Positions 62,954-64,000 of a stretch of DNA of 64,000 nt are shown here, piece after piece; the first letter of the stretch is position 1, and the number at the start of each line of letters is the position of its first letter. The notes beneath the pieces were generated by a model. That model was not told the DNA's origin. It searched no databases and saw only the letters and a program-made list of their open reading frames with translations. The translations under genes and the position numbers were made by a program. The stretch is taken from assembly GCA_025056305.1 (NCBI GenBank), contig JANWWJ010000038.1, positions 62,001-126,000 of the forward strand, read 5' to 3'. Source of the DNA: Chitinophagales bacterium. Lineage in GTDB: Bacteria > Bacteroidota > Bacteroidia > Chitinophagales > UBA10324.

Positions 62954-64000
62954 GAAAAATAATTTACTGGATTTGTCGATTGAGCGCTGATGCGGGCCGC
63001 AAAGGTAGGCAATTTATCCTTTAATCCGGATAACAGGAGTTCTGCGGTGAACTGCTCGCTTTCATAATGTCCGATGTCGCATAAAAGGGTTCGATTTTGG
63101 GCTTCGAAAAAACGATGATAACCAACATCGGCGGTAACGAAGGCATCGGCACCGGCGGCGATGGCTTTATCCAGCAGGAAGCTGCCGGCTCCTCCACACA
63201 AGGCAACATTTAAAATAGGCTTTGGCAAGGGCGTACTGTGGCGAATGACTGCGCAGCGGAATGTTTGTTTCAGCAAGGTGAGGAATTCGCCAGCAGTCAT
63301 GGGCCGGGGCAGTTCTCCTATAATGCCTGCACCGGCATATTGCCAGTCGTTGGCTAAAGGCACCAGGTCGTATGCCACTTCCTCGTAGGGATGACTTTCT
63401 TTTAAGGCTTTAAGCACCCGTGAGCTGATAAAAGCCGGTAAGATGACTTCAATGCGTGTTTCTTCTTCCCGGTGTTGAATGCCGGGTTGTCCGACATAGG
63501 GATTTGTACCTGCCGCACCGCGAAAAGTGCCGTAGCCTTCCACATTGAAACTGCACTGATCGTAATCACCGATATGTCCGGCTCCGGCATCAAAAAGGGC
63601 TTGACGTACCGCAGCAGCATGTTGATGAGGTACGAAGGTGATGAGCTTCATCAACTGGTTTCGGACAGGCGAAAGCACCTGAATGCGAGTCAACGCCAGT
63701 TTAGTCGCCATGAAGTAACTAACGCCACCGACAGAATTGTCGAGGCTGGTATGAGCGGCGTAGATCGCCAGATGGTGGCGAATGGCGCGAAGCAATAACC
63801 GGGTAGTGGGGTCGTTTTCGGGGAACTTTTTTAAAGCATGAAACACCAAAGGATGGTGCGTGATAATCAGATTGCATCCGGCAGCCAAAGCTTCGTCCAG
63901 AACAGCATCTGTCAGATCAAGGGCAATAAGGGCCGAGCTGATTTCCATGTCCCAATCACCGCAGATGAGTCCAGAGTTATCGTAGCTTTCTTGCAAGGCT
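62950..64000 (-). CDS. Nif3-family dinuclear metal protein, C-terminal part (cut by window edge)
   Basis: About 350 residues in view. Family motifs: YDNSGLICGD, NLIITHHPLVFHAL (metal His pair), YAAHTSLDNSVGGVS, a central CutA-like insert (LMKLITFVPHQHAAAVRQALFDAGAG) and the C-terminal CGGAGSFLLDKAIAAGADAFVTADVGYH and CDIGHYESEQF. The family N-terminus normally has ~20 residues before the first motif, so the true start lies past base 64000. Proposed roles include GTP cyclohydrolase-like activity, but physiological function is unsettled. Confidence 0.93.
   Translation of the reverse strand, partial: ALQESYDNSGLICGDWDMEISSALIALDLTDAVLDEALAAGCNLIITHHPLVFHALKKFPENDPTTRLLLRAIRHHLAIYAAHTSLDNSVGGVSYFMATKLALTRIQVLSPVRNQLMKLITFVPHQHAAAVRQALFDAGAGHIGDYDQCSFNVEGYGTFRGAAGTNPYVGQPGIQHREEETRIEVILPAFISSRVLKALKESHPYEEVAYDLVPLANDWQYAGAGIIGELPRPMTAGEFLTLLKQTFRCAVIRHSTPLPKPILNVALCGGAGSFLLDKAIAAGADAFVTADVGYHRFFEAQNRTLLCDIGHYESEQFTAELLLSGLKDKLPTFAARISAQSTNPVNYFS

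Noticed and set aside
1-64000. CRISPR arrays, insertion sequences, integrases, phage genes
   Set aside because: I looked for regularly spaced repeats, transposase motifs and terminal repeats and saw none; gene order is that of a stable core region.

Overview
The window is a gene-dense, mostly housekeeping chromosome segment of a member of the Bacteroidota. Three independent signs support this. First, intergenic regions repeatedly carry the phylum's -7 promoter box (TAnnTTTG), in two places with a well-spaced upstream TTTG. Second, several secreted proteins end in type IX secretion (T9SS) sorting domains or the gliding-motility-associated C-terminal domain. Third, the gene orders are typical of the phylum (rel-fur-purA, tig-clpP-clpX, sdhC-sdhA-sdhB, comA-aroE). 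The class cannot be fixed from sequence alone; a Chitinophagia- or Saprospiria-like organism is plausible. I see no insertion sequence, prophage, CRISPR array or broken gene.

Layout. 1-3.6 kb (minus strand): a tightly packed rel, fur-like, STAS, purA set; purA is cut by the window edge. 3.7-8.6 kb: an orphan response regulator, a previously unassigned putative small RNA with its own promoter and terminator, tRNA-Leu(TAG), then tig, clpP, clpX and a cupin gene. 8.7-13.1 kb: tRNA-Glu(TTC), a terminator hairpin, gap, pgk, a secreted glycosidase-like protein and an RDD membrane protein. 13.2-20.4 kb: a T9SS-exported Omp28-like protein, a TPMT-like methyltransferase, a lipoprotein, smpB with a hot-dog thioesterase, and a manganese/iron module (mntR plus an Nramp-UspA fusion) behind a palindromic control region. 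20.4-27.8 kb: succinate dehydrogenase, a large gliding-motility-type surface protein, riboflavin synthase and a cysteine-cluster protein. 27.9-37.0 kb: an acyl-CoA synthetase, an ALDH7-type dehydrogenase, a Cys/Met PLP enzyme, an M1 peptidase and a TPR protein. 37.1-43.1 kb: comA, aroE, rmuC, a DUF1761-like protein, proline dehydrogenase, thyA and folA. 43.2-50.9 kb: a LolA-like protein, an Asp-box propeller protein, a Tat-exported glycosylasparaginase, an amino-acid permease and prolyl-tRNA synthetase. 51-56 kb: an extraordinarily Trp/Tyr-rich lipoprotein, a FadL/OmpP1-type channel and a UbiD-family decarboxylase. 56-60.5 kb: a compact heme-acquisition operon with two different HmuY-like proteins around one TonB-dependent receptor. 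60.5-64 kb (minus strand): a PafA-type phosphatase, a coiled-coil zinc-ribbon protein and a Nif3-family protein cut by the window edge.

The two parts I would look at first are the ~105-nt structured RNA candidate at 4437-4546 and the hmuY-hmuR-hmuY heme locus at 56061-60496. The only stretch above 300 bases without a protein gene is 4378-4771, and it is filled by the RNA candidate and tRNA-Leu.
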